A DNA stretch of 64,000 bases from Endozoicomonas sp. 8E (GTDB lineage Bacteria; Pseudomonadota; Gammaproteobacteria; Pseudomonadales; Endozoicomonadaceae). Shown in pieces: positions 45,377-53,561 of the stretch (position 1 is its first letter; every line of letters starts with the position of its first letter). The translations under genes and the position numbers were made by a program. The stretch spans positions 874,501 to 938,500 of the forward strand of contig NZ_CP120717.1 of the NCBI RefSeq assembly GCF_032883915.1, in the 5' to 3' direction. The notes beneath the pieces were generated by a model, which did not search any database, was not told the DNA's origin, and saw only the letters and a list, made by a program, of their open reading frames with translations.

Positions 45377-45505
45377 ATGAGTACCAAGAAAATCAGTCAC
45401 ACGACATCAGCTGGTGGCAGCGTTTTTGGTGATTTGGGTTTTACTCCCGAAGAGGTGGTCATGCTGCAAAAACTGGGTCGTTCGCTAATGCTCAAGGTTG
45501 CCTGA
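45377..45505 (+). pseudogene. N-terminal fragment of a HigA-like (XRE) antitoxin
   Basis: The ATG at 45377 has GGAGGAAGG directly upstream. The 42 residues contain GGSVFGDLGFTPEEVVMLQK, which matches the short leader found before the helix-turn-helix in small HigA-type antitoxins of the XRE family. The frame then stops (LMLKVA) before any helix-turn-helix. No toxin gene is adjacent. It is probably a remnant of a toxin-antitoxin pair. From 45506 to 45875 I see no gene; the one open frame there has no ribosome binding site and no family features. Confidence 0.5.
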
Positions 45506-45875
45506 GGTATAGAATAAGCACTCCAATCCCTCCTTATCACTAAAACCCTCCTTTGTAGTAGCCTGAGCATGAAAATTGGCATGGCAGATTTTTTTTCACA
45601 GTAAAAAAAGCAGTGTTAGAAATGAGTATCTATACTTGAGCCTTGGGTTAATTCGGGAATCTGATAAAGCGGAGTGCTTCTCTTTCTTCTGCTATCTGAT
45701 TGACGACATCTTGTCGTTAGTCTCGAGTGAGTTGGTAAAAATACGACCGGTGACGTTCGTTTGTTTTTCTGCAGATGAATAAACGGCGGCTGGAATTTTT
45801 TACGTGACCTTGGCTCTGGTTAAAGCGGCTTCGTGATATTCCCGGATTATAACATCAGAAGAGGCTTTTTTAGTT

Positions 45876-46439
45876 ATGAAAGTTTTAATGGCTATTCCTG
45901 TTGGTATACTCCTTTCCGGTTTCCTGTCCACAGCATCCGCAGCAGAAGTGACATTCAGAGATGAAACGGTGGGTTTAGGTTATGGCTTTAGTGCAATAGC
46001 TGCAGGTTTTCAACATAATGCTTTTAGATATTTCAGGAAGGTGGGTGGCCTGAAGGCCGCTTTGGACAGTTTTGTTAAGTCTGGTGTTTATCTTCCCGTC
46101 AGTACCAGTATCAGTCTCCAGAATGTGAACAATGACCTTCATCCCACTGATGCCAGGTATCCTCAGGGGAGTGTGGCCTGGTCCTTTGATAGTCCCGATG
46201 TTTATAAGCCCACCTATACTTTCACTGTTTTTGCAGGTGGCAGATTTTATTATCCTGATGAGCGGCCGTACATGATCACACTGTCAGTGGATGGTAGAGA
46301 TTACGGTCCAGTGAAAACAAACAAGGAGAGTAACTGGTCTCCCACTTTCTTCAGCAAAGTACCTTTTTCAGATAGCAGTGATGTGGTTATAACCCTGTCC
46401 CCGATAGCGCAAGACGAGCCTCAGAGTAATGAACTTTGA
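45876..46439 (+). CDS. Small exported protein, function unknown
   Basis: A 187-residue protein with a clear signal peptide, MKVLMAIPVGILLSGFLSTA, cleaved after ASA (about residue 22). The mature part appears mainly beta-stranded, with VTFRDETVGLGYGFSAIAAGF near the start and repeated aromatic-rich strands (YTFTVFAGGRFYYP, YMITLSVDGRDYGPV). It has no cysteine and no recognised domain. AAGAGG lies 12-17 bases before the ATG. It stands alone, convergent with the peptide transporter operon. Periplasmic or secreted location is inferred from the signal peptide only. Confidence 0.7.
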   Translation: MKVLMAIPVGILLSGFLSTASAAEVTFRDETVGLGYGFSAIAAGFQHNAFRYFRKVGGLKAALDSFVKSGVYLPVSTSISLQNVNNDLHPTDARYPQGSVAWSFDSPDVYKPTYTFTVFAGGRFYYPDERPYMITLSVDGRDYGPVKTNKESNWSPTFFSKVPFSDSSDVVITLSPIAQDEPQSNEL

Positions 46440-46583
46440 GTCTCAAACATTCCGGACAGTTTTTCGCTATCGGGTTCATGTCTTCAGGGTGTAGAGCCTG
46501 ATTATCTTCTCGGATGCATTCCGGGCGTTGTAACGAGCCAGAACCCTCGCCCACTGCTGCGCGTGATGGGCGGGGAGTGTCAG

Positions 46584-48230
46584 TTAACGCACTTCCGGAA
46601 CAGCGCTGAGCAGCCTACGAGTGTAATCATGCTGAGGTCTGGTCATTACATCTTCGGTATAGCCCTGTTCGACAACCTTGCCTCCCTGCATCACCGCGAC
46701 CCGATGAGCCAGATGAGGGATGATTGAAAGGTCGTGAGTAATGAACAGATACGAGACTTGCAGCTCTCTTTGCAACTCCAGCAACAGATCCATGACTTCT
46801 GAGCGGATAGATACATCCAGTGCGCTGGTGGGTTCATCACAAATGATCAGGTCAGGTTCAACCGCAAGCGCCCGGGCGATGGCTATGCGCTGACGCTGAC
46901 CACCAGAAAACTCGTGGGAATAGCGGTAGCGGTGCTCAGGCTCCAGCTGAACCCTCTTCAGAAGCGATTCAACACGTTGTTCCCTTTCAGCTTTGCTCAG
47001 ACCCATCTTCAGGCTAACCATACCTTCTTCGATAATGTCACCCACCGTCATACGTGGGTTCATGGAAGAATAAGGGCTTTGGAAGATGACCTGGATTTTT
47101 TTGCGAAGGGGCAACATTTCCCTGCGGGAAAGCGCGTGAATTTTCCGGTGGTTGTACCAGATCTCACCACCGGTCGCTTTTTCCAGGTTAAGAATGGCAC
47201 GGCCGGTGGTGGATTTGCCACAACCCGATTCTCCAACCAGAGCCAGTGTTTCACCTTTGGCGATGGAGAAGCTGATGCCATTAACCGCTTTGGTGTAATC
47301 GTGAACTCTCTGGAGGATTCCCTTTCGAATGGGGAAGTGAACTTCCAGATTGTCTACCTTCAACAAGGGAGTAGGATGGGTCTGGGGCCGGTAAGCGTCC
47401 ATGTCAGGCAGACTGTTAATCAGACGACGGCTGTATTCTTCACGAGGATTCTCAAAGAAATCATCACAGCTGCCTTCTTCAATGATCTGGCCCTGATACA
47501 TAACGCCAACACGGTCAGCGGTTTCACGAACTACGCCCATATCATGGGTAATCAACAAGACCGCCAGGTCACGGCTGATGGTTAATGCTTTTACCAGCTC
47601 CAGAATCTGCTTCTGAATGGTGACATCCAGGGCGGTGGTGGGCTCATCTGCCAGCAGAATATCCGGTTCACAGGCCAGAGCCATAGCAATCATAACCCGC
47701 TGCTGCTGACCACCGGACATCTGATGGGGATACCAGTCTACACGTTTATCCGGGTCAGGAAGGCCGACTTCTTCAAACAGTTGGGCAGTGCGTTTTCTGA
47801 TCTCGTCACCGGTCAGCTTGGTGTGTATTTTCAGGGTTTCTGCAATCTGGTCACCCACTTTTTGAACCGGATTCAGAGAGGTCAGGGCATCCTGAAAGAT
47901 CATGGCGATCTTTTTACCACGAATGGAACCCATTTCCTGCTCGGTCAGGGCAAACAGGTTGGTGTCATCTTGCCGGATTTTTCCCTGAGTGATTTTCAGA
48001 GCATCGGGCAGAAGACGCATGATCGACAACGATGTCACCGACTTGCCACTGCCTGACTCGCCAACCAATGCAAAGACTTCACCCTTGTTCAGGTGGAAAC
48101 TGACGTCTTTTAGAATCCGGGTGTCGGGTTCATGCCTGAGGACAACATTAAGATTGGATACGTGCAGTGCTGGTTCTTTGTTCTCTGCCGCTTTGGCCAT
48201 GTTCTCGCTTGAGGCTTCTGTAATGCTCAT
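46584..48230 (-). CDS. Peptide ABC transporter, double ATPase (DppDF/YejF type)
   Basis: A 548-residue fused ATPase with two nucleotide-binding domains of the oligopeptide/dipeptide importer class, as in YejF or GsiA. The first half has ALVGESGSGKSVTSLSIMRL (Walker A), MSGGQQQRVMIAMAL (signature) and ILLADEPTTALDVT (Walker B). The second has LVGESGCGKSTTGRAIL, FSGGQRQRIAIARAL and LIICDEPTSALDVS. Both sites look catalytically complete, and the C-terminal HDYTRRLLSAVPE is typical. I start it at the ATG at 48230 (MSITEASS), which begins one base after the stop of the permease gene; the upstream open frame is permease sequence. It is the last gene of the operon starting at 52805. Confidence 0.9.
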   Translation of the reverse strand: MSITEASSENMAKAAENKEPALHVSNLNVVLRHEPDTRILKDVSFHLNKGEVFALVGESGSGKSVTSLSIMRLLPDALKITQGKIRQDDTNLFALTEQEMGSIRGKKIAMIFQDALTSLNPVQKVGDQIAETLKIHTKLTGDEIRKRTAQLFEEVGLPDPDKRVDWYPHQMSGGQQQRVMIAMALACEPDILLADEPTTALDVTIQKQILELVKALTISRDLAVLLITHDMGVVRETADRVGVMYQGQIIEEGSCDDFFENPREEYSRRLINSLPDMDAYRPQTHPTPLLKVDNLEVHFPIRKGILQRVHDYTKAVNGISFSIAKGETLALVGESGCGKSTTGRAILNLEKATGGEIWYNHRKIHALSRREMLPLRKKIQVIFQSPYSSMNPRMTVGDIIEEGMVSLKMGLSKAEREQRVESLLKRVQLEPEHRYRYSHEFSGGQRQRIAIARALAVEPDLIICDEPTSALDVSIRSEVMDLLLELQRELQVSYLFITHDLSIIPHLAHRVAVMQGGKVVEQGYTEDVMTRPQHDYTRRLLSAVPEVR

Positions 48231-48231
48231 A

Positions 48232-49602
48232 TCAGGCGGCCTCCAAATGGGTTTTGGGATTAAAGGCGTCATTGACAAGGTCCGAGAACAGGTTGGCTGC
48301 CAGCACCAGAACAAACATCAGGGTAAAAGCGCCTGCAAGGTTCCACCAGACAGCGGGTACCCGACTGAGTTCTGCGCTGCCTGCACTGATCATATTACCC
48401 CAGCTGTGCATTGAAGAGTCGACTCCTACACCGATGTAGGCAAGTACTGCCTCGGCCAATACCAGACCACTGAAGTCGAGAACAAATATGATCAGGATGA
48501 TATGGGTTACATTGGGCAGAATGTGTTTGGCGATGATTCTGGCATGACTGACGCCGAAAGCATGGGCAGCCTGGACATAGTCAAGTTGACTGATTTTCAG
48601 GGTTTCTGCTCTGAGCAGACGACAGAGGGTGGCCCAGCTGGTAACTCCGAGAATAAAGCACAGGCCGATGAATTTGGCATCACCTTTTTCAAGTCCGGTA
48701 CTAAAGTAATCAGGGTTCAGGTCAATCCAGATCTGGAACAACAGAGCGGAGGCTGCAATTAAAAGAAGACCCGGAATAGAGCTGAGAGTTGTATACAAAT
48801 ACTGAATAATGTCGTCTACCCAACCTTTGAAATAACCAGCGGCTATTCCAAGGGAAATGGCAATAGGCATCATGATCAAAGTAGCCAGAGTGCCAATCAA
48901 CATGGCGGTGCGAATACCTTTGAGGCATTTGTAGAGAACATCGTTACCTGCTTTATCTGTGCCCAGGATGTGATAAAGGGAGCCGACGTGAATCATCCAG
49001 GTGAGCAGGCAAATAATAATGGCCAGAGTGATATAGGCCGTTTTCCATGGGTAGATGCTGTTTTTGCCTTTCATCCAATAGGCATGGGCGGCAATCAGAA
49101 GGGCACTGATCACCAGGCCAGTGAGAAGCGCCTGAAATGATTGCAGGGCAATATCCACAGGCCTGTCATCAGAGGATTCCAGATGCTTACCTGCATGTTT
49201 CAAGCTGGCATAATCCCGGTAAGTATTGCCCTGTTCATCTTGCATATTTTCCTTGGAGTATGATTTCAGTGAGAAGGGGGCTGAATAGGTTTTTTCCTTG
49301 TCCTCTCCCATTTCGCCCAGCAACAGATCCAGAATACTGTTTATATGGCTGGAGTAATAAACGTCACTTTGCTTCTGACCTTCAACAGACTCGATCGCCT
49401 TGCGAAAATGCAGTGAATCCAGAACACCTATGACAATGTAGGTGAGAATAATCAGAAAGCAGGACATGCCCAGTCGGGAACGAAAAACTCTGCTCCAGCG
49501 TTCACGGCTCTGGTTGTTGCGAATGATACTGACAATGAATGTGATCATGGCTGCCAGAAGGATAAACAGCAATGCATCACTCCACAAAATAACCGTTTTC
49601 AT
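48232..49602 (-). CDS. Peptide ABC transporter permease (OppC/YejE type)
   Basis: A 456-residue inner-membrane permease. The C-terminal half carries the binding-protein-dependent transport domain: LGTDKAGNDVLYKCLKGIRTA, and EAA-loop region YVQAAHAFGVSHARIIAKHILPNV, then GLVLAEAVLAYIGVGVDSSMHSWG, all typical of OppC/DppC proteins. The N-terminal half is longer than usual, with about four extra hydrophobic segments and a roughly 90-residue polar loop (about 70-160) that should be periplasmic. It lies ten bases after the partner permease gene and one base before the ATPase gene. Confidence 0.88.
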   Translation of the reverse strand: MKTVILWSDALLFILLAAMITFIVSIIRNNQSRERWSRVFRSRLGMSCFLIILTYIVIGVLDSLHFRKAIESVEGQKQSDVYYSSHINSILDLLLGEMGEDKEKTYSAPFSLKSYSKENMQDEQGNTYRDYASLKHAGKHLESSDDRPVDIALQSFQALLTGLVISALLIAAHAYWMKGKNSIYPWKTAYITLAIIICLLTWMIHVGSLYHILGTDKAGNDVLYKCLKGIRTAMLIGTLATLIMMPIAISLGIAAGYFKGWVDDIIQYLYTTLSSIPGLLLIAASALLFQIWIDLNPDYFSTGLEKGDAKFIGLCFILGVTSWATLCRLLRAETLKISQLDYVQAAHAFGVSHARIIAKHILPNVTHIILIIFVLDFSGLVLAEAVLAYIGVGVDSSMHSWGNMISAGSAELSRVPAVWWNLAGAFTLMFVLVLAANLFSDLVNDAFNPKTHLEAA

Positions 49603-49612
49603 GGATGCTCTC

Positions 49613-50590
49613 CTAGTTCAGCCTGACGCGGGGATCGACCAGTGTGTATGCAATGTCAGTGGCAATCAGACCTATGATGTAGAGTACTGAGCCAATAAAC
49701 ACCATTGTTCTGACAATGGCGAAGTCCTGGGATTTGAGAGCATCAATCATGTAACTGCCCAGGCCCGGGATGCCAAAGAAGGATTCCATCACCAGGCTGC
49801 CCATAAACAGCATTGGAATGACAATCACAATATTGGTCAGAATCGGGATCATGGTGTTGGGCAGAATGTGCCGAAACAGCACGCTGACTTCGCTTACTCC
49901 TTTTGCCCTTGCCGTGCGCGCGTAATCCTGATCCGCTTCCTCCAGGAACAGTGTTCGGTAGAGTCTGGCTCCGGCTCCGGTACCGGCAATGACACCAATA
50001 ACAACCGGAAGAATCATAAACCTGAAGGCATCCAGCCCGGGCTGGAAACCGGACACAGGCACCAGATTCCACAAACGGGTAACCAGATACTGGCCACCAA
50101 TGATGTAAAACAGGTAAGAGACAGACATCAAACCAACAAAAGAGACCACAAACACTTTCTCAAGTCCGGTATTGCGAAACATAACTACTAAAAGGGCTAT
50201 GCTGATATTGACCCAAAGCCCGATGAGCAGTGTTGGCAGGGCAAACATGACGCTGGGCCACATGCGCTGGGAAACATCGCTGGTAATATCCCGCCCGCTC
50301 TCTGACCGTCCAAAGTCAAAGGTGAAGAGACTGATGGATTTGTTGAAAAAGATGGTTTCTGTCAGTGCTTTCAGACCTTCCTCTTCGTGATTGAAAAACA
50401 GGGGCTGGTGGTAGCCATTCGTCTCTTTCCAGAGTTCAATAGCTTCCTCAGTGACGTATTTATCCCCCAGCTGAGCCCGTGCCATATCGTCAGGGGTGTT
50501 CACCACAAAGAAGAGTAAAAAAGTAATTAGATTGACACCAATAAGAATAGGAATGGCGTAAATCAGTCGTCTGATAATATAAGCAAGCAT
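49613..50590 (-). CDS. Peptide ABC transporter permease (OppB/DppB type)
   Basis: A 325-residue inner-membrane permease of the OppB/DppB family. It begins MLAYIIRRLIYAIPILIGVN, the standard start, has about six hydrophobic helices and the EAA-loop segment DYARTARAKGVSEVSVLFRHILPNT followed by GSLVMESFFGIPGLGSYMIDAL. The C-terminus is YTLVDPRVRLN, as in most homologues. It pairs with the OppC-type protein encoded ten bases downstream. The region between it and the substrate-binding protein gene is 43 bases, so the four genes form one operon. Confidence 0.9.
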   Translation of the reverse strand: MLAYIIRRLIYAIPILIGVNLITFLLFFVVNTPDDMARAQLGDKYVTEEAIELWKETNGYHQPLFFNHEEEGLKALTETIFFNKSISLFTFDFGRSESGRDITSDVSQRMWPSVMFALPTLLIGLWVNISIALLVVMFRNTGLEKVFVVSFVGLMSVSYLFYIIGGQYLVTRLWNLVPVSGFQPGLDAFRFMILPVVIGVIAGTGAGARLYRTLFLEEADQDYARTARAKGVSEVSVLFRHILPNTMIPILTNIVIVIPMLFMGSLVMESFFGIPGLGSYMIDALKSQDFAIVRTMVFIGSVLYIIGLIATDIAYTLVDPRVRLN

Positions 50591-50633
50591 GGTAGAACGT
50601 CCTAAAACCTGAAAATTATTCTTCAGCCTTTTA

Positions 50634-52805
50634 TTAGCTGTCGGTATTTATGACCAGCCTCTGTCGTCGTCTATAGGCGCGAATCGCAGGAACAAATAAG
50701 GCGACAAAAATACCCACGCCTGCCACCAGAGGGACAAGATTGGGTTGGTTCCATTCAGTCTGTTTTTGTTTTCTCACTTCTGAATCGATCTTCAGGTATT
50801 TAAGGGTAGCCTTGGAGATGCCATGACGTTTGGTATTAGAAACCCACTGGTTGTTCAGGTAGTACTCCTTCGGGTATTCGCCGGTAAACCAGGGAACATC
50901 GGCACGAACCTGATCCAACATTTCGGCGATTAACTGATTACGCTCCGGGCCGGGTTGCATGGTCTTCATCTGCTTGTAGAGCTTGTTGTAGCGAGGGTTG
51001 TTATAGTTGGCATTGTTGTTGCCGTCGCATTGACAGGCGACAGGGCTTTGAGGGCCATAAAGCAAGAACAGAAAATTCTCGGGATCAGGGTAATCGGCCA
51101 GCCAGCCATAGGAGAACATTTGGTGGTTCCCTGTGCTCATTTTCTCTTTATAGCGATTCCAGTCTGTCGCTCTGAGCTCTAGCTCTATGCCGAGTTTTTT
51201 GAGCTGGCGTTTTTGCCAGTCTTCACGGCTTTTGCTGGTGGCTTGGGCCTGAATATCCAGGTAGAGCTTCAAAGGCTTACCTGTTTTGGCATCCCGACCA
51301 TTGGGGTAGCCCGCTTCAGCCAAAAGCTGTTTGGCGTATTCAATGTCTTTGCGAACAGCCTTGCCATTTTTCCAGTCGTGGGTGTAGGGATTGATGCCTG
51401 CCTCTGCTTTCAGAGAACCTTCAATACCGGGAGGAATGGGCCCCATGAAAGGAATGGCGGAGCCGTTTCGGAATATTTCGATATATTCTTCAGAATTCCA
51501 GGCAATGGAGATAGCCTGACGCAGCTTTTGCTTTTGCGGGGAGTAACCACCCACCACATCGTCCAGCATATTGAAGCCCATATAGTAGACTGCGGGCTTT
51601 ACATCCTGGGACAGAGTGATCTGTCTGTCTTGCATTTCACCGGTAAGCTCCACACCCTCAGGACCGATGGTCAAGGCCTGGTCAAAGTTTTGGGTGACGT
51701 TGCCGTGGTTTTCTCCTGAGCGGTCGTAATAACCCTGCAGGAACTTGGTCCACATGGGCAAAACTTCTTTGTCCAGGCTGTAAATGGCTTTATCTATGAA
51801 AGGTACCTTTGCTCCAGCATCGGCAAGCAACCCTGCCTCTTTATCACCGGGGGCTCCTTCAGTGGGATAAAAATCATCCCTGAAGTTAGGATTTCGTTCC
51901 AGAATGATTTCCCTGTTAGGGTCATTCCTGGTCATCATGTAGGCACCTGTGCCTACTGGATACCAATCCAGAGTCAGGTTGTTGTCTTTGAAGCCGGGAT
52001 TGTTATAGAAGCGATCCGCTTCCCAGGGGATGGGAGCAAAAAAGTGCATGGCCAGCCAGTAAGAGAACTGGGGGTAGATACCTTTTATAGTAATAGAGAA
52101 AGTCCGCTCATCAACTCTTTCCAGTCCCTTCATTTTGAATTCACGAAGATCCAGCCACCCGTCTCTTTCAACAGTTCTTAATTCGGCAGTCAGTTCACTC
52201 ATGCCGTCTATGTACTGAGCAAGGAAGGCAATTAAGGGTGCTTTATTGTGAGGGTCGGCAATCCTTTTGATCTGATAAAGAAAGTCGTCTGCATCCAGTG
52301 GTCGGGTCGCCGTCTGATCAAAGTCGGAAAGTGCTCTGTAGTTTACGGTTTCACTTTCATCGTCAAAAAGATAGACGTAACCGCCTTCACTGTTTTTGGC
52401 GAACGCCGGGTGAGGCTGATAAATAATGCCTTCCCTGAGGGTGATGGTGTATTGACTGAAGGCGACGTCAAGACTGTCAGCGGCGACCTCCTCATGGCTG
52501 GCGTTAAGATAACGAACTTCTGGCATGGATTCAGCCACCAGAGGTTGCAGTTCATAAGGCCTTTTCAGAAAGTGATAACCAAGAGGAGGTTCGTAGATCT
52601 GGTCGATCAGCATACTTTCATCAGTGCTGTATGAAATAGCCGGATCAAAGTGCTGAGGGGGGAGCTGAAAATTGGTGTAGTAGACAGTCTTGTTCTGATG
52701 ATCAGAACTTTCCTGATGAGGATTATTCCAGGGACCTGAGCAGCCCGTCAGCAGAGTGAAAGCTGTCAGTGTGGCAGCCAGATATCTGGTTGCTTTTCGG
52801 TTCAT
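50634..52805 (-). CDS. Peptide ABC transporter substrate-binding lipoprotein with C-terminal membrane helix
   Basis: A 723-residue family 5 extracellular solute-binding protein, the substrate receptor of the peptide importer. The signal MNRKATRYLAATLTAFTLLTGCSG ends in a lipobox (LTGC), so it is a lipoprotein. Family features include YEPPLGYHFLKRPYELQPLVAE near residue 70, a TLREGIIYQPHPAF region, and DWNRYKEKMSTGNHQMFSYGWLADYPDPENFLF in the last third. It is about 180 residues longer than typical DppA/OppA. It ends with a hydrophobic helix (LVPLVAGVGIFVALFVPAI) and a basic tail RAYRRRQR, so it may be anchored at both ends. First gene of the operon. Peptides are the likely substrate; specificity is unknown. 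Confidence 0.88.
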   Translation of the reverse strand: MNRKATRYLAATLTAFTLLTGCSGPWNNPHQESSDHQNKTVYYTNFQLPPQHFDPAISYSTDESMLIDQIYEPPLGYHFLKRPYELQPLVAESMPEVRYLNASHEEVAADSLDVAFSQYTITLREGIIYQPHPAFAKNSEGGYVYLFDDESETVNYRALSDFDQTATRPLDADDFLYQIKRIADPHNKAPLIAFLAQYIDGMSELTAELRTVERDGWLDLREFKMKGLERVDERTFSITIKGIYPQFSYWLAMHFFAPIPWEADRFYNNPGFKDNNLTLDWYPVGTGAYMMTRNDPNREIILERNPNFRDDFYPTEGAPGDKEAGLLADAGAKVPFIDKAIYSLDKEVLPMWTKFLQGYYDRSGENHGNVTQNFDQALTIGPEGVELTGEMQDRQITLSQDVKPAVYYMGFNMLDDVVGGYSPQKQKLRQAISIAWNSEEYIEIFRNGSAIPFMGPIPPGIEGSLKAEAGINPYTHDWKNGKAVRKDIEYAKQLLAEAGYPNGRDAKTGKPLKLYLDIQAQATSKSREDWQKRQLKKLGIELELRATDWNRYKEKMSTGNHQMFSYGWLADYPDPENFLFLLYGPQSPVACQCDGNNNANYNNPRYNKLYKQMKTMQPGPERNQLIAEMLDQVRADVPWFTGEYPKEYYLNNQWVSNTKRHGISKATLKYLKIDSEVRKQKQTEWNQPNLVPLVAGVGIFVALFVPAIRAYRRRQRLVINTDS

Positions 52806-53037
52806 AATAACTTCATCCCCGTTTTCTAATAATTGTTCGTCGATGTCAGAGCTACTGGGTCATGACCGGTGTTTTAATAGTCGGGTAATGTCTGTCAAGT
52901 GTCTTGTTTTAGGATTCTACTTATTTGTCAGAGAAACGTCATCTAAAGCAGAACTCCAGTCGTTTTAGTAAAATCCTGGCAATGATCTGCCAGATGCGAC
53001 GGAGTCTGTAACAGTCTGTTTTTTCTCAAAATCTGTT

Positions 53038-53101
53038 GCATCAGTTATACGACTAAGAAATAATGATTATTCCTGATGCTTTTATCCTGCAGAAGGATAA
53101 A
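53038..53101. promoter_or_regulatory. Structured leader: AT-rich palindrome and hairpins
   Basis: GCATCAG (53038-53044) and CTGATGC (53073-53079) are inverted repeats framing AATAATGATTATT (53059-53071), a 13-base palindrome that resembles part of a Fur box. Directly after, TTTATCCT-GCAGA-AGGATAAA (53081-53101) is a perfect 8-bp hairpin. They lie upstream of the short gene at 53236. The gap 52806-53235 otherwise shows no gene; it also holds the upstream region of the leftward peptide-transport operon. Confidence 0.35.
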
Positions 53102-53235
53102 GATAGCGCTAATAGACAGCACTACCAAGTACTATTAAACAGCACCTCTAATCTCGGCCAACAGCTGGAAAGCAGCCTGATCTTCAACCAATACATGGTC
53201 TGCATCATCAAGAATAAAAGGTGAAGGAGTACAAC

Positions 53236-53349
53236 ATGAACAATACCGCCCAAAAGACCTTTATCATGTCTAAAGCCACCCATACCGGCAATATCTGTCG
53301 TGTTGTCCATGTGGCAGGTCAGGGCGGAATGCTGACCCCCCTGCCTTGA
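53236..53349 (+). CDS. Possible 37-aa peptide gene
   Basis: An ATG at 53236 follows AAGGAG with six bases between, the best ribosome binding site in this gap. It encodes 37 residues: MNNTAQKTFIMSKATHTGNI, then a cysteine and basic stretch, and a C-terminal end GQGGMLTPLP. There is a Gly-Gly pair at 30-31. I recognise no family. Its position 213 bases upstream of an ABC exporter gene invites comparison with exported peptides having double-glycine leaders, but the downstream exporter has no visible peptidase domain. It may equally be a leader peptide or chance. Confidence 0.4.
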   Translation: MNNTAQKTFIMSKATHTGNICRVVHVAGQGGMLTPLP

Positions 53350-53419
53350 CGATCCGTCAGCACTGACCGGAAAGGGTCAAACAGTGTTAGGAGCAATCCA
53401 TTTAGAGCAACCAATGTAG

Positions 53420-53435
53420 AGCGAATGCATTCGCT
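53420..53435. promoter_or_regulatory. 16-bp perfect palindrome upstream of mdlA
   Basis: AGCGAATGCATTCGCT is perfectly self-complementary and lies 127 bases before the mdlA start codon, in a non-coding stretch. Candidate repressor-binding site for the exporter operon. Confidence 0.4.
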
Positions 53436-53561
53436 GTAACCTTTTATCTGTATTGGTTTAAAAAAGAATTTTAAAAAGTTGTATTGACTTGTTTCGGTAC
53501 CCTGCAGGTTTGGCTTTGGTCGTCTGTCTGTGAGCTGTATTCAAGTATTTCGGGGGAAGTA

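Noticed and set aside
45576-45782. Plus-strand 68-codon frame between the antitoxin fragment and the 187-aa gene
   Set aside because: Non-ATG start, no ribosome binding site, no recognisable domain; probably chance.
46528-46573. Inverted repeat after the peptide-transporter operon (CGCCCA with TGGGCG) as a terminator
   Set aside because: The stem is bulged with a long loop and lacks a following T tract on the minus strand; too weak to annotate.
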